From NCBI GenBank assembly GCA_963777595.1, contig CAVZRE010000066.1, forward strand, positions 124,001-188,000: 64,000 nt of DNA. Reading direction: 5' to 3'. The first letter of the stretch is position 1. Every line of letters starts with the position of its first letter. This DNA comes from CAVVFX01 sp963777595. GTDB taxonomy: Bacteria; Acidobacteriota; Terriglobia; Bryobacterales; Bryobacteraceae. The notes under the pieces were generated by a model, which was given only the letters and a program-made list of their open reading frames with translations, was not told the origin of the DNA and ran no database searches. The translations under genes were made by a program, and so were the position numbers. Shown one piece after another: positions 47,552-55,124 of the stretch.

Positions 47552-48839
47552 TCAAATCGCGCAACGCGTCTTATCGGCCTGTCTGAATTCTGCCGATGGA
47601 AGCGCCGCGTGGCAGCCACACGATATCGACACGCTCGTCGATACTGATTCGGAGGCGCTATTCCGCGTCGTGGCCGAAGGCCTGGCTGACCGCTTCGATC
47701 CCCGGCTCGACGATCTATACGCCGACATCTTCAGCCACGCCGTCGCGCGAATCGACAATCGCTACACCGCCGGCGAACTCCGCAGCCGCTACCGCCATCT
47801 CAAGCGTATCCGGCCTTACGTCCCCGTCGTCGACCCGATGGATGTGATGCGCGAGCGAGTCTTGAAAGTCGAATACAAAGCCCTGCGCAGTTTGCGGACT
47901 CACGGGGCATCTTATCAGGTGCCTGGAGTCGCGCCGCCTCCACTCAAAGATAACGGCCCCGATCCCCAGCGAATCGTACTCCTGTCACGGGTTACTCTCG
48001 GCGCGGATATCGCCGTCACGAGCATCTTCGCACAAGCCCTCCAGGCGCGATTTCCCCACTCGGAACTGATCTTTGCCGGCAACCGGAAATCGGCCGAACT
48101 GCTCGGCTTGCCGCTGCTGGCGGTGGACTATCCACGCTCGGGCGGCCTCCGCGCGCGGCTACGCGCTGTAGCCGAAATCCGTGCTCTCGGAGACGACTCG
48201 CTGATCGTGGATCCCGATTCGCGTCTGACCCAACTCGGGATTTATCCAGTCGCCCCTGAGCAGCGCTATTATTTCTTCAATAGCCGCGGTGTAGATGCCC
48301 GCGGTTCGCTTACCGACCTGGCACGCGACTGGTGCGCGCAGGTTTTCGAGGTGGATATTCCCCAGCCGCGTCTTACCGTAGCAGAGCCGCCGTTTGACTA
48401 CGCACGCCCGGCGATAACCGTGAGCTTCGGAGTCGGCGGGAACGATACCAAACGGATCGACGGCGCGTTCGAGCGAAGACTCGTCGAGGAGCTTAGCAGC
48501 TGCGCGGCCACCGTTATCATAGACAAAGGAGCCGGCGACGAAGAAACTGCACGCGCGGAAGCGGCTGGCATCGGACTCTCAAACGTAAGGTTCTGGAGCG
48601 GGAGCTTCGCCGCCTTCGCGGCCTTCATCGCCAGAAGCGACCTCTACGTAGGGTACGACTCCGCCGGACAGCACGCCGCCGATGCTTTGGGCATTCCGCT
48701 GGTGAGCATCTTCGCCGGAGCCGTCAATGACCGCTTCTTCGAACGCTGGCGTCCCACCGGTCGCGTGGTCCGTATCGACGGTGGCTCGCCGGAATCCGCC
48801 TTCGTCCGAGTCCGTTCAGCGCTCCCGCACTTACAATAG
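47529..48839 (+). CDS. Glycosyltransferase family 9-like protein
   Basis: 436 aa, overlapping the mtnP end by 23 bases if TTG 47529 is the start. The first 140 residues are helical and not recognised (DIFSHAVARIDNRYTAGELRSRYRHL). From about 147 on it resembles ADP-heptose:LPS heptosyltransferases: RIVLLSRVTLGADIAVTSIFAQALQARFP (N-domain loop), then ITVSFGVGGNDTKRI and FIARSDLYVGYDSAGQHAADALGIPLVSIFAG, the GT9 C-domain nucleotide-binding segment. The acceptor is unknown and the N-terminal extension is unusual for GT9. The dependence of its translation on mtnP is suggested by the overlap. Confidence 0.75.
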   Translation: MSANTSPDQIAQRVLSACLNSADGSAAWQPHDIDTLVDTDSEALFRVVAEGLADRFDPRLDDLYADIFSHAVARIDNRYTAGELRSRYRHLKRIRPYVPVVDPMDVMRERVLKVEYKALRSLRTHGASYQVPGVAPPPLKDNGPDPQRIVLLSRVTLGADIAVTSIFAQALQARFPHSELIFAGNRKSAELLGLPLLAVDYPRSGGLRARLRAVAEIRALGDDSLIVDPDSRLTQLGIYPVAPEQRYYFFNSRGVDARGSLTDLARDWCAQVFEVDIPQPRLTVAEPPFDYARPAITVSFGVGGNDTKRIDGAFERRLVEELSSCAATVIIDKGAGDEETARAEAAGIGLSNVRFWSGSFAAFAAFIARSDLYVGYDSAGQHAADALGIPLVSIFAGAVNDRFFERWRPTGRVVRIDGGSPESAFVRVRSALPHLQ

Positions 48840-48923
48840 CCGTCGAAATCTATTGCATGACGGCCGGCAAGACTTCCTGCGGGCTCGGAGCTGATTCGAA
48901 GCGGCCCGCGCGTGCTGCTTTCT

Positions 48924-50306
48924 CTACCCACGGTCATTTTGCGGCAGCACGATATTGACCTCCAATCCCTGAGGCGATCTGTTCTGAGCCGTGATGGTTC
49001 CACCGTGTAAACGAACGATGCGGTCGGCTATAGCGAGACCGAGGCCCGTTCCGCCGGAATAGCGATCGCGTGCACCCTCTACACGATAGAAAGGTCTGAA
49101 GATGTTGACAAGGTCGGCGTCAGGAACACCAGGTCCTTGATCGCAAACGGCGACGAGAACACGCGGACCACTCTCGGCATTCACCCTACGCATCTGGATC
49201 TCGACGCAACTCTCCGGAGCGGTGTAGCGAGTCGCATTTCGAATGACGTTTTCGAAGGCGCTGCGCAACAGGTTCAGGTTGCCTTGAATCCAAATCTCAT
49301 TTTCGGCTGCTACGTCGATCGTGACGGCTCTTCGCTGGGATTCGAAACGAGCGTCCTGCGCGATCCATCGCACCAACTCCGCCAAGTTGACGCGATCCAT
49401 CGGAATCGGTTCCGACTGGCTATCAAGCTTTGCCACCATGAGCAAACGCGCGATCAATTCATTCAGGCATTCCAGATCTTGCTCCATGTGCTCGAAGACA
49501 ACGTCGTCGCCCTTTCGCTCGCGGCCGAGATCGAGCGCCACCACTAACCGCGCCAACGGAGATCTCAACTCATGCGAGATGTCCGAGAGAAGCTGCTGCT
49601 GCTGGCGAATCAACTGCTCGATACGCTCCGCCATGGCATTGAAATCGCGCACCAATTCGCCAATCTCGTCATGCCTCCGGCTCACTTCCTCAGGCGCACG
49701 GACACCTAAATTTCCGGCAGCCAGCTCTTGAGCGACTCGTCGCAGATGAAAGATCGGAGTGGTCAGATATCTGGTCAGGAGGAAGCAGACGAACCCCGAT
49801 ACCAGGAAAGCCAAGCCCCATTGCGCTCCGATTCGGGTATGACTCATGCCGAATGCCGCACGAGGTCCCGCCGGCAGTTCGGTTGCAAACGTGTAGAGGC
49901 GTCCGTCCGCGCCGTTCAACTTCATGGCCATGCGGGCGAGCCCGTATCGGATATCGAAACAGACGGTCCGTGACGGCGTGATTTGTGAAACCAAACCGGC
50001 GAGAGTTGCACACTGGCTGCCCGAAATCGGACGGCCCTGCGAATCGAAGAGGCACGCTCGAAGTTTACTCCGGTAGAGCAGTTGATCAAGGTAGCGAGTA
50101 CCGGCCAGCGAGCCATGAGCTTCGACGCTCTCAATCGCAGCCTGACCGGTATAGCGAGCCGTGTCGGTTAGGGTGGTGTACCAGAGCGAGGGTACACTTT
50201 GCGGTCCGAAAATGAAAGCCAGAACCAGAGCCAGCGCGGTCAGGATGGCAGTGCCCCAGAACCAGAGGAACATCTTCAGAAAAAGGCTACGCAAGGGGAG
50301 CCTCAC
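48924..50306 (-). CDS. CpxA-like sensor histidine kinase
   Basis: 460 aa. Membrane helix near 12-33, periplasmic sensor of about 130 residues, second helix near 162-180, HAMP domain (RYLTTPIFHLRRVAQELAAGNLGVRA), HisKA with H245 in LLSDISHELRSPLARLVVALD, and HATPase with FENVIRNATRYTAPES (N box), AVCDQGPGVPDADL (G1) and YSGGTGLGLAIADRIVRLHGG (G2). This layout and the H-box wording match CpxA-type envelope-stress kinases. GTG 50306 overlaps the regulator stop as GTGA, so kinase production is coupled to the regulator. Confidence 0.94.
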   Translation of the reverse strand: MRLPLRSLFLKMFLWFWGTAILTALALVLAFIFGPQSVPSLWYTTLTDTARYTGQAAIESVEAHGSLAGTRYLDQLLYRSKLRACLFDSQGRPISGSQCATLAGLVSQITPSRTVCFDIRYGLARMAMKLNGADGRLYTFATELPAGPRAAFGMSHTRIGAQWGLAFLVSGFVCFLLTRYLTTPIFHLRRVAQELAAGNLGVRAPEEVSRRHDEIGELVRDFNAMAERIEQLIRQQQQLLSDISHELRSPLARLVVALDLGRERKGDDVVFEHMEQDLECLNELIARLLMVAKLDSQSEPIPMDRVNLAELVRWIAQDARFESQRRAVTIDVAAENEIWIQGNLNLLRSAFENVIRNATRYTAPESCVEIQMRRVNAESGPRVLVAVCDQGPGVPDADLVNIFRPFYRVEGARDRYSGGTGLGLAIADRIVRLHGGTITAQNRSPQGLEVNIVLPQNDRG

Positions 50307-51049
50307 ACCGGTTTATGCCGTACCACAAAGATATAACCACTTCCGCGGACAGCTTTTATCCGCTCCCCCTCTTTGTCAAAGCCAAGTTTCTTGCGAAGGT
50401 TGCTGACATGCACGTCGATCACGCGATCGAATGGTCCGAGTTTGCGGCCCAGCACAGTTTCCGTAAGCTGCTCGCGCGACACGACCGATCCAGCATTATG
50501 CAGGAATGCCTCCAGAAGCGAAAACTCGACGCTTGTCAAGTTGAGCTTCATACCCTCGAGCCAAGCTTCGCGAGCTGCTGAATTTATACTCACTCCGGCT
50601 ATTTCGATCAGGGGAGTAGAGGATGGCGTCGGTGTGGTTCGGCGCAAGACAGCACGCATCCGCGCAATCAGTTCTCGCGGGCTAAACGGTTTCGCAAGAT
50701 AGTCATCTGCGCCGATTTCCAAACCCAGAACCCGGTCGATCTCCTCACCGCGGGCGGTCAGAACGATGACGGGAATCGAGGACCATACTCGCAAGTTGCG
50801 GAGGACCTCGAGGCCCGGCATGCCGGGCAGCATCAGGTCGAGAATCACCATCGAGTGCTCTCGCGACCGGGCGCGCTCCAGTCCGCGAACGCCGTCATGC
50901 ACAGATTCCAGAGCGACGCCTTCCCCTTTCAACCGCTCGCAGAGTAGGGCACACAGATTTACATCATCATCCACGAGAAGCACGCGAACACTCGGGTCCG
51001 TAAAAGCGACCTCCCGATTTGAGCGTAATATACTGATCGCCCGGTTCAC
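50303..51049 (-). CDS. OmpR-family response regulator, CpxR-like
   Basis: 248 aa. Receiver: VRVLLVDDDVNLCALLCERL, phosphoacceptor D71 (MVILDLMLPGMPG), T in VIVLTARG and K in DDYLAKPFSPREL. Winged-helix output: LNLTSVEFSLLEAFLHNAGSVVSREQL...VDVHVSNLRKKLG...IKAVRGSGYIFV. The start is taken as GTG 51049, the only usable codon after an in-frame stop; its Shine-Dalgarno is poor. Directly upstream are four RTRAAG half-sites spaced exactly ten bases apart (separate entry), which look like autoregulatory CpxR-type boxes. It precedes and couples to the CpxA-like kinase. Confidence 0.94.
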   Translation of the reverse strand: MNRAISILRSNREVAFTDPSVRVLLVDDDVNLCALLCERLKGEGVALESVHDGVRGLERARSREHSMVILDLMLPGMPGLEVLRNLRVWSSIPVIVLTARGEEIDRVLGLEIGADDYLAKPFSPRELIARMRAVLRRTTPTPSSTPLIEIAGVSINSAAREAWLEGMKLNLTSVEFSLLEAFLHNAGSVVSREQLTETVLGRKLGPFDRVIDVHVSNLRKKLGFDKEGERIKAVRGSGYIFVVRHKPV

Positions 51050-51051
51050 CT

Positions 51052-51091
51052 GCGTCTTTACATATCTTTATGTCGCTTCACCAATCTTTAT
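51052..51091 (-). promoter_or_regulatory. Four RTRAAG half-sites at 10-base period (CpxR-like boxes)
   Basis: Reading the minus strand toward the regulator gene: ATAAAG (from 51091), GTGAAG (51081), ATAAAG (51071) and GTAAAG (51061), each start ten bases from the last. The inner pair reads ATAAA-N5-GTAAA, one mismatch from the E. coli CpxR consensus GTAAA-N5-GTAAA. TACGAT at 51095-51090 could be a -10, which would put the boxes over the start of the transcript. Two more GTGAA units occur on the plus strand at 51113 and 51126. Confidence 0.6.
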
Positions 51092-51300
51092 CGTACTCGA
51101 GTCCACGAAGGGGTGAAATGATTGTGTGAAGCAAGGTTTCACGTCGGTTTGAATGCGCTTACATAGCGTCGATTTACAGGGAGGACGCGACCAGCAATCG
51201 CAAGCTCAGCTGGATGGATTGAAGGGACCGCGTGTCACCGGGCTGGGCCGGAGCCGGCTTCCGCCGACCGAGGACTGAATGGGCTGATGAATAACTGGCG

Positions 51301-51969
51301 ATGATGAAAACGTCCCCAACTTCTCGGCAGTTCCCGCACCCTTGGTGGTTGTTGGCGGGATTCTGGTTCTGCGTCGTGATCGCCTTGGCAGCCGTTACGC
51401 GGAGAGCGATCGTGCTGATCTTTGCCTCGCGTAACCCTTCCCAGCCATTATCTGCGCTTGAATCCGGTGTTGCGTCGCATTCCGTGCTCACCGCGATGCA
51501 CATTATTCCGGCGGCTCTCTTTGTGCTTGTGGCCGCAAAGCTTCTTCTGCGGCCCATTGGGGGCGACTGGCAGGAGCGGATCTTCTTCCTTTTGGGCGCG
51601 TTCACAGGCCTGACGGCTTATGGGATGAGCGTTTACGCCGGAGGAGGCGTAGAGCTATCGGCAGTCCTGGTCTTCAACACGTGGTTTCTTTGGTCGTTGG
51701 TTTGCGCCTATTGGTGTCGCGTGCGCGGCGAGCGGGTGAGAAAGCGCGCGTGGATGACCCGCGCGGTAGGCGTTCTACTCGGAATTGCCACGACTCGGGC
51801 CGTCATGGTCGTTTTCTTCGCCACAAGCGCTCGCACGCACCTCAGGCCCAATCAGTTTTTCGGGATTGCGTTCTGGGTCGGGTTTTCGATCAATATGCTC
51901 GTCGCCGAGCTGTGGTTGCGCTCTAAGCGCCGTGAACAAACCTGGTCGACTCAAGCTTCAGCTTCTTAA
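51301..51969 (+). CDS. DUF2306-like integral membrane protein
   Basis: 222 aa with about six hydrophobic helices: WWLLAGFWFCVVIALAAVTRR, SVLTAMHIIPAALFVLVAAKLLL, RIFFLLGAFTGLTAYGMSVYAGG, LSAVLVFNTWFLWSLVCAYWC, a fifth near VGVLLGIATTRAVMVVFFAT and a last near FFGIAFWVGFSINMLVAELWL. The histidine in the second helix and the R...R pattern in loops fit DUF2306 membrane proteins, some of which are haem- or quinone-related, but no function is established. It is a single gene, divergent from the CpxRA-like pair and convergent with the DUF421 gene. Confidence 0.7.
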   Translation: MMKTSPTSRQFPHPWWLLAGFWFCVVIALAAVTRRAIVLIFASRNPSQPLSALESGVASHSVLTAMHIIPAALFVLVAAKLLLRPIGGDWQERIFFLLGAFTGLTAYGMSVYAGGGVELSAVLVFNTWFLWSLVCAYWCRVRGERVRKRAWMTRAVGVLLGIATTRAVMVVFFATSARTHLRPNQFFGIAFWVGFSINMLVAELWLRSKRREQTWSTQASAS

Positions 51970-52054
51970 CAACCGGTTAGGGCCATCGCGAGGAGCGGCT
52001 GCCGGCGGGATGAGATGAGTGCTCGTTATCGATGGAACGTCACGTCGAAGCAAG

Positions 52055-52639
52055 CTAAACGCGATGTTCTAACTGGTCGATCCTGGCGCGAATTTCATTC
52101 AACAATTGCAATACTTCCACATGGTTGCGTTGGTCCACAGGCGGCGTCTTTCCTTTGATGAAAAAGTTGCCCCCGGGTTCCAACACGCAGTGCTCGATAT
52201 CGCAGACGTCATCGAAGCCCTGACGATGAGCCACCGCCATTAACTCGGACTCCGTCAACAACTCCTTGGCGAGTCCCTCTTTCACCACACGTCCTTCTGA
52301 AATCAAGGTGGTCGGTGAACCTTCCAGAATCTGGTCGAGCCGGCGGTGCCGGAAGAGAAATCGGACGACGAAGTAATTTATCGCAAACAAACTAAGCGCG
52401 CCCAGAATCCCGCCGGTAACCGAGTTGTCGTCACCGATGATCGCATTCTGCACAGTATTCGATACCGAAAGGAGCACTACCAGGTCGAATGGATTCAGTT
52501 GCGCCAGTTCTCGCTTCCCGAAAATTCTCAACAGGACCACGATGGCGAAGTAGACCACGATAGGCCGTACGATCTTCTCGAGCACGGGCACATTGAGAAC
52601 GAACATATCCTGTAACGTTTTAGCGAGCATAACCGGCAT
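52055..52639 (-). CDS. DUF421 (YetF/YcaP-like) membrane protein
   Basis: About 194 aa from ATG 52639 (AAGG five bases upstream; the frame is open to a TTG at 52666). Three helices near the N-terminus (VYFAIVVLLRIFGKRELAQLN, FDLVVLLSVSNTVQNAIIGDD, ILGALSLFAINYFVVRFLF) contain the family motif GKRELAQLNPFDLVV. The cytoplasmic C-terminal domain (PTTLISEGRVVKEGLAKELLTESELMAVAHRQGFDDVCDIEHCVLEPGGNFFI) is the conserved YetF-type alpha-beta unit. Members occur in envelope and spore contexts without a defined activity. Divergent from the next gene by about 70 bases. Confidence 0.88.
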   Translation of the reverse strand: MPVMLAKTLQDMFVLNVPVLEKIVRPIVVYFAIVVLLRIFGKRELAQLNPFDLVVLLSVSNTVQNAIIGDDNSVTGGILGALSLFAINYFVVRFLFRHRRLDQILEGSPTTLISEGRVVKEGLAKELLTESELMAVAHRQGFDDVCDIEHCVLEPGGNFFIKGKTPPVDQRNHVEVLQLLNEIRARIDQLEHRV

Positions 52640-52710
52640 TATCGCCTTTCCGGTGGATCTCGCCAAACTTTATATTGCAAAGTACATTATTGATCGTGTA
52701 GTCTGGATCC

Positions 52711-53301
52711 ATGGCTGCCCACAATCCAGTCCCGCTGCACTCGCAAGCAATCGATCACTTGCAATACATCCGCCGCACGATGGAAGGCGCCGCTTCTTTC
52801 ACTGCGGTCCCCGGCGTGGGAGGCGTACTCATGGGCGCAACAGCGCTCGCGGCCGGCGGCTTTGCGCACCGCAGTGGGGGCGCCGACGATTGGCTGGCAG
52901 TCTGGCTGGGGGAAGGGCTTCTCGCCTTGGCGCTAGGCGTTTTCTTCGCGTATCGCAAGGCGCGGCGCATCCAAGTGGAACTCTTTTCGCGTCCCGGCCG
53001 AAAATTTATCCTGGCCTTCGCTCCATCGCTCCTGGCAGGCGCGGCACTGACTGCGGCGCTGTGGAAGACCGGTCAAACGGCGTTGCTCGCTGGCTGCTGG
53101 CTACTGCTTTACGGCGCCGGGATCTCTGCAGCCGGCGCGTTTTCCGTGCCGGTCGTACCCGTGATGGGGACATGCTTCCTCGTGCTTGGATCGGCTGCAT
53201 TGTTCTCTCCGCCGGACTGGGGGGATGCCTGGCTGGCCGGCGGTTTTGGAGGGCTACACATTATTTTCGGAATCGTTATCGCAAGGAGACACGGGGGCTA
53301 A
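52711..53301 (+). CDS. Small membrane protein preceding a winged-helix regulator
   Basis: 196 aa. A short soluble start (LHSQAIDHLQYIRRTMEGAASFTAVPG) is followed by about five hydrophobic helices, among them GGVLMGATALAAGGFA, WLGEGLLALALGVFFAY, FILAFAPSLLAGAALTAAL and LLAGCWLLLYGAGISAAGAF. I do not recognise a named family. It stops three bases before the regulator gene, which stops five bases before uppS, so the three form one transcription unit. Membrane protein plus one-domain regulator pairs of this kind recur in Acidobacteriota, suggesting the regulator controls or senses via the membrane partner; this is inference. Confidence 0.75.
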   Translation: MAAHNPVPLHSQAIDHLQYIRRTMEGAASFTAVPGVGGVLMGATALAAGGFAHRSGGADDWLAVWLGEGLLALALGVFFAYRKARRIQVELFSRPGRKFILAFAPSLLAGAALTAALWKTGQTALLAGCWLLLYGAGISAAGAFSVPVVPVMGTCFLVLGSAALFSPPDWGDAWLAGGFGGLHIIFGIVIARRHGG

Positions 53302-53304
53302 ATT

Positions 53305-53670
53305 ATGCCAGCTAAATCAAACGCCGTTCGCAAATTGGAAACCACCCCGGACCCAGTTGGGCCGGCTAGAAGCGCCGTGCAACTTGACCGGTTGATCCAC
53401 GAGCGCCTGCGGCTAGGCATCCTCAGCGCCTTGGCCGCGGAGAGCTCGTTGACCTTTAGCGAACTCAAAACGTTACTCGGTTCGACCGACGGGAATCTCA
53501 GCGTCCATGCCCGCAAACTCGAGGATGCGAACTATGTCACTTGTGAGAAAGGCTTCGACGGTCGCGTCCCTCGCTCCGAATACCGCATCACGACGGCAGG
53601 CCGCAAAGCACTGGAAAAATATCTGGATCATATGGAAGCGCTGATCCGCATTGCCAGGGAGTCGATGTAA
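53305..53670 (+). CDS. Winged-helix transcriptional regulator
   Basis: 121 aa, a single DNA-binding domain. LDRLIHERLRLGILSALAAESSLTFSELKTLLGSTDGNLSVHARKLEDANYVTCEKGFDGRVPRSEYRITTAGRKALEKYLDHMEALI is the full 'winged helix DNA-binding domain' (PF13601-like, ArsR/MarR-related) pattern: the recognition helix is DGNLSVHARKLED and the wing RVPRSEYRIT. There is no ligand domain. It lies between the membrane-protein gene and uppS in a tight operon. The N-terminal 25 residues look disordered. Confidence 0.9.
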   Translation: MPAKSNAVRKLETTPDPVGPARSAVQLDRLIHERLRLGILSALAAESSLTFSELKTLLGSTDGNLSVHARKLEDANYVTCEKGFDGRVPRSEYRITTAGRKALEKYLDHMEALIRIARESM

Positions 53671-53675
53671 AGGTT

Positions 53676-54398
53676 ATGGCGCAAGGGATTCACGCCGCAA
53701 TCATAATGGACGGCAACGGCCGCTGGGCCCAGCAACGCGGCCAACCCCGAATTGCGGGCCATAGCGCCGGCGCCGAAACGGTCAGGCGAGTAGTGAAGGC
53801 ATCGCCGGATCTGGGGATCACGAGCCTTACACTTTATGCATTCTCTTCCGACAACTGGAACAGACCGCAGCCCGAGGTCAACGCGTTGATGCATCTGCTT
53901 CGACGTTTCTTGCGCAGCGAGGCGGAAGAACTGAAGCAGTCCGGAGTGCGTTTGGCCGTTATTGGCAGACGCGATCGTCTTCCAGCTAAGGTGGTGGAGG
54001 CCATTGAATGGGCGGAGGCGTGTACCGCCTCGGGTCGACGACTCCACCTGCGCGTTGCGGTCGACTATTCCGCGCGCGACGCCATCCTCACCGCAGCCAT
54101 CTCCTCCCAGATTTCCGCGGCAGGGGGCGTGTCCCGCGAATCTTTGACGCAAGCCCTAGGTCCGGACGTCGATCTGCTGATCCGCACCGGCGGAGAGCAG
54201 CGGCTTAGTGATTTTTTGTTGTGGGAATCTGCCTATGCGGAACTTTTCTTTACCCCCCGCATGTGGCCGGAATTCGACGAGTCGGACTTGCGTCACGCGG
54301 TGGAAGAATTTCACCGCAGAGAAAGACGCTTCGGAGGAGTGCCGACCGGATGGGTTCCAGCCCGCGACGAGAACACATCAACCCGCTGGCTGCGTTGA
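53676..54398 (+). CDS. uppS: Undecaprenyl diphosphate synthase (cis-prenyltransferase)
   Basis: 240 aa. Extends farnesyl diphosphate with isopentenyl units to make the C55 carrier used for peptidoglycan, O-antigen and the exopolysaccharide encoded at the left of the window. AAIIMDGNGRWAQQRGQPRIAGHSAGAETVRRVV holds the catalytic D in MDGNGRWA; LYAFSSDNWNRP, DLLIRTGGEQRLSDFLLWESAYAELFF and FGG near the C-terminus are the other conserved blocks. Unusually, it is the last gene of a unit with a membrane protein and a regulator, not with cdsA/dxr. AAAGG precedes ATG 53676. Confidence 0.95.
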   Translation: MAQGIHAAIIMDGNGRWAQQRGQPRIAGHSAGAETVRRVVKASPDLGITSLTLYAFSSDNWNRPQPEVNALMHLLRRFLRSEAEELKQSGVRLAVIGRRDRLPAKVVEAIEWAEACTASGRRLHLRVAVDYSARDAILTAAISSQISAAGGVSRESLTQALGPDVDLLIRTGGEQRLSDFLLWESAYAELFFTPRMWPEFDESDLRHAVEEFHRRERRFGGVPTGWVPARDENTSTRWLR

Positions 54399-54402
54399 TC
54401 AA

Positions 54403-54444
54403 GTAGGGCGGGCAAAAACCTAGGGCGGGCAAAACCCGCCCTAC
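54403..54444. repeat. TAGGGCGGG palindromic repeat between convergent genes
   Basis: TAGGGCGGG (54421-54429), CAAAA, CCCGCCCTA (54435-54443) form a perfect nine-base stem, and an extra direct copy GTAGGGCGGGCAAAA precedes it at 54403. It lies just after the uppS stop, facing the Gly/Tyr-rich gene. It could be a bidirectional terminator or an interspersed repetitive (REP-type) element; the tandem extra arm favours the latter. Confidence 0.6.
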
Positions 54445-54456
54445 ACTGTATAAAAG

Positions 54457-54948
54457 CTACCGGCCGAAATGCCGCCATCCTCCGCCAATAATGATCGAAG
54501 GACCGCCGTAGTACGCAATCGGGGCATAGCCGGAATAGTAAGGATCATAGTAGTAGGGATCGTAACCGTAGCCGTAACCGTAATAGGGGTAATACCAGGG
54601 TGAATACGCCAAGCCAAAGCCCAGACCCCAACCTCCCCACCCGTAGCCGTATCCTCGGCCGTACCCGCCGTAGCCGTATCCATAGCCGCCACGGCCATAT
54701 CCGCCGTACCCGTAACCACCGCGGCCGGCATAATTTCCTCCTCCGCTATAGCCTCGGCTGGCTCCGCTGTAGCCCCCCCGGCTGGCACCGCTGTATCCAC
54801 CTCCGCCAAATGAACGACCTCCCATCGACATACTGTGGCCGCCACCGGAAAAGCCACGTCCGCCCCCGCCGCCATGACCTCCGCCGCGTTGGGCGTAAAC
54901 ACCTCCGGCCAGTCCTAAACTAAGAATCAAGAGAATTAAAGTGCGCAT
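54457..54948 (-). CDS. Exported glycine/tyrosine-rich low-complexity protein
   Basis: 163 aa from ATG 54948 (AGAGGA about eight bases upstream), though the frame is open to 55068. A good signal peptide (MRTLILLILSLGLAGGVYAQ) precedes a low-complexity region: GGG-rich stretch, then GGYSGASRG repeats, then GGYGYGGYGRGGYGYGYGG, then SPWYYPYYGYGYGYDPYYYDPYY and a short ordered-looking end (APIAYYGGPSIIIGGGW). Such Gly/Tyr/Arg composition suggests a surface or biofilm structural protein able to stack or self-associate. No known enzyme. It is convergent with uppS across the palindromic repeat. Confidence 0.8.
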   Translation of the reverse strand: MRTLILLILSLGLAGGVYAQRGGGHGGGGGRGFSGGGHSMSMGGRSFGGGGYSGASRGGYSGASRGYSGGGNYAGRGGYGYGGYGRGGYGYGYGGYGRGYGYGWGGWGLGFGLAYSPWYYPYYGYGYGYDPYYYDPYYSGYAPIAYYGGPSIIIGGGWRHFGR

Positions 54949-55124
54949 GATCGGATTCCTCTGCCTATAGAGTAGCGCCGTTGCCTTCTGGTTTCCAGCG
55001 CATGAAAATCTGCTCGCAATAGTATAGCCATACGGTGCACCCGCCATCCCGAGCGTCTTCGCGACCATGACGCCAAGGGTTGCAACCAGCCTCAGGAAAC
55101 GTTATGAGACCTTTGCGACGCGGG

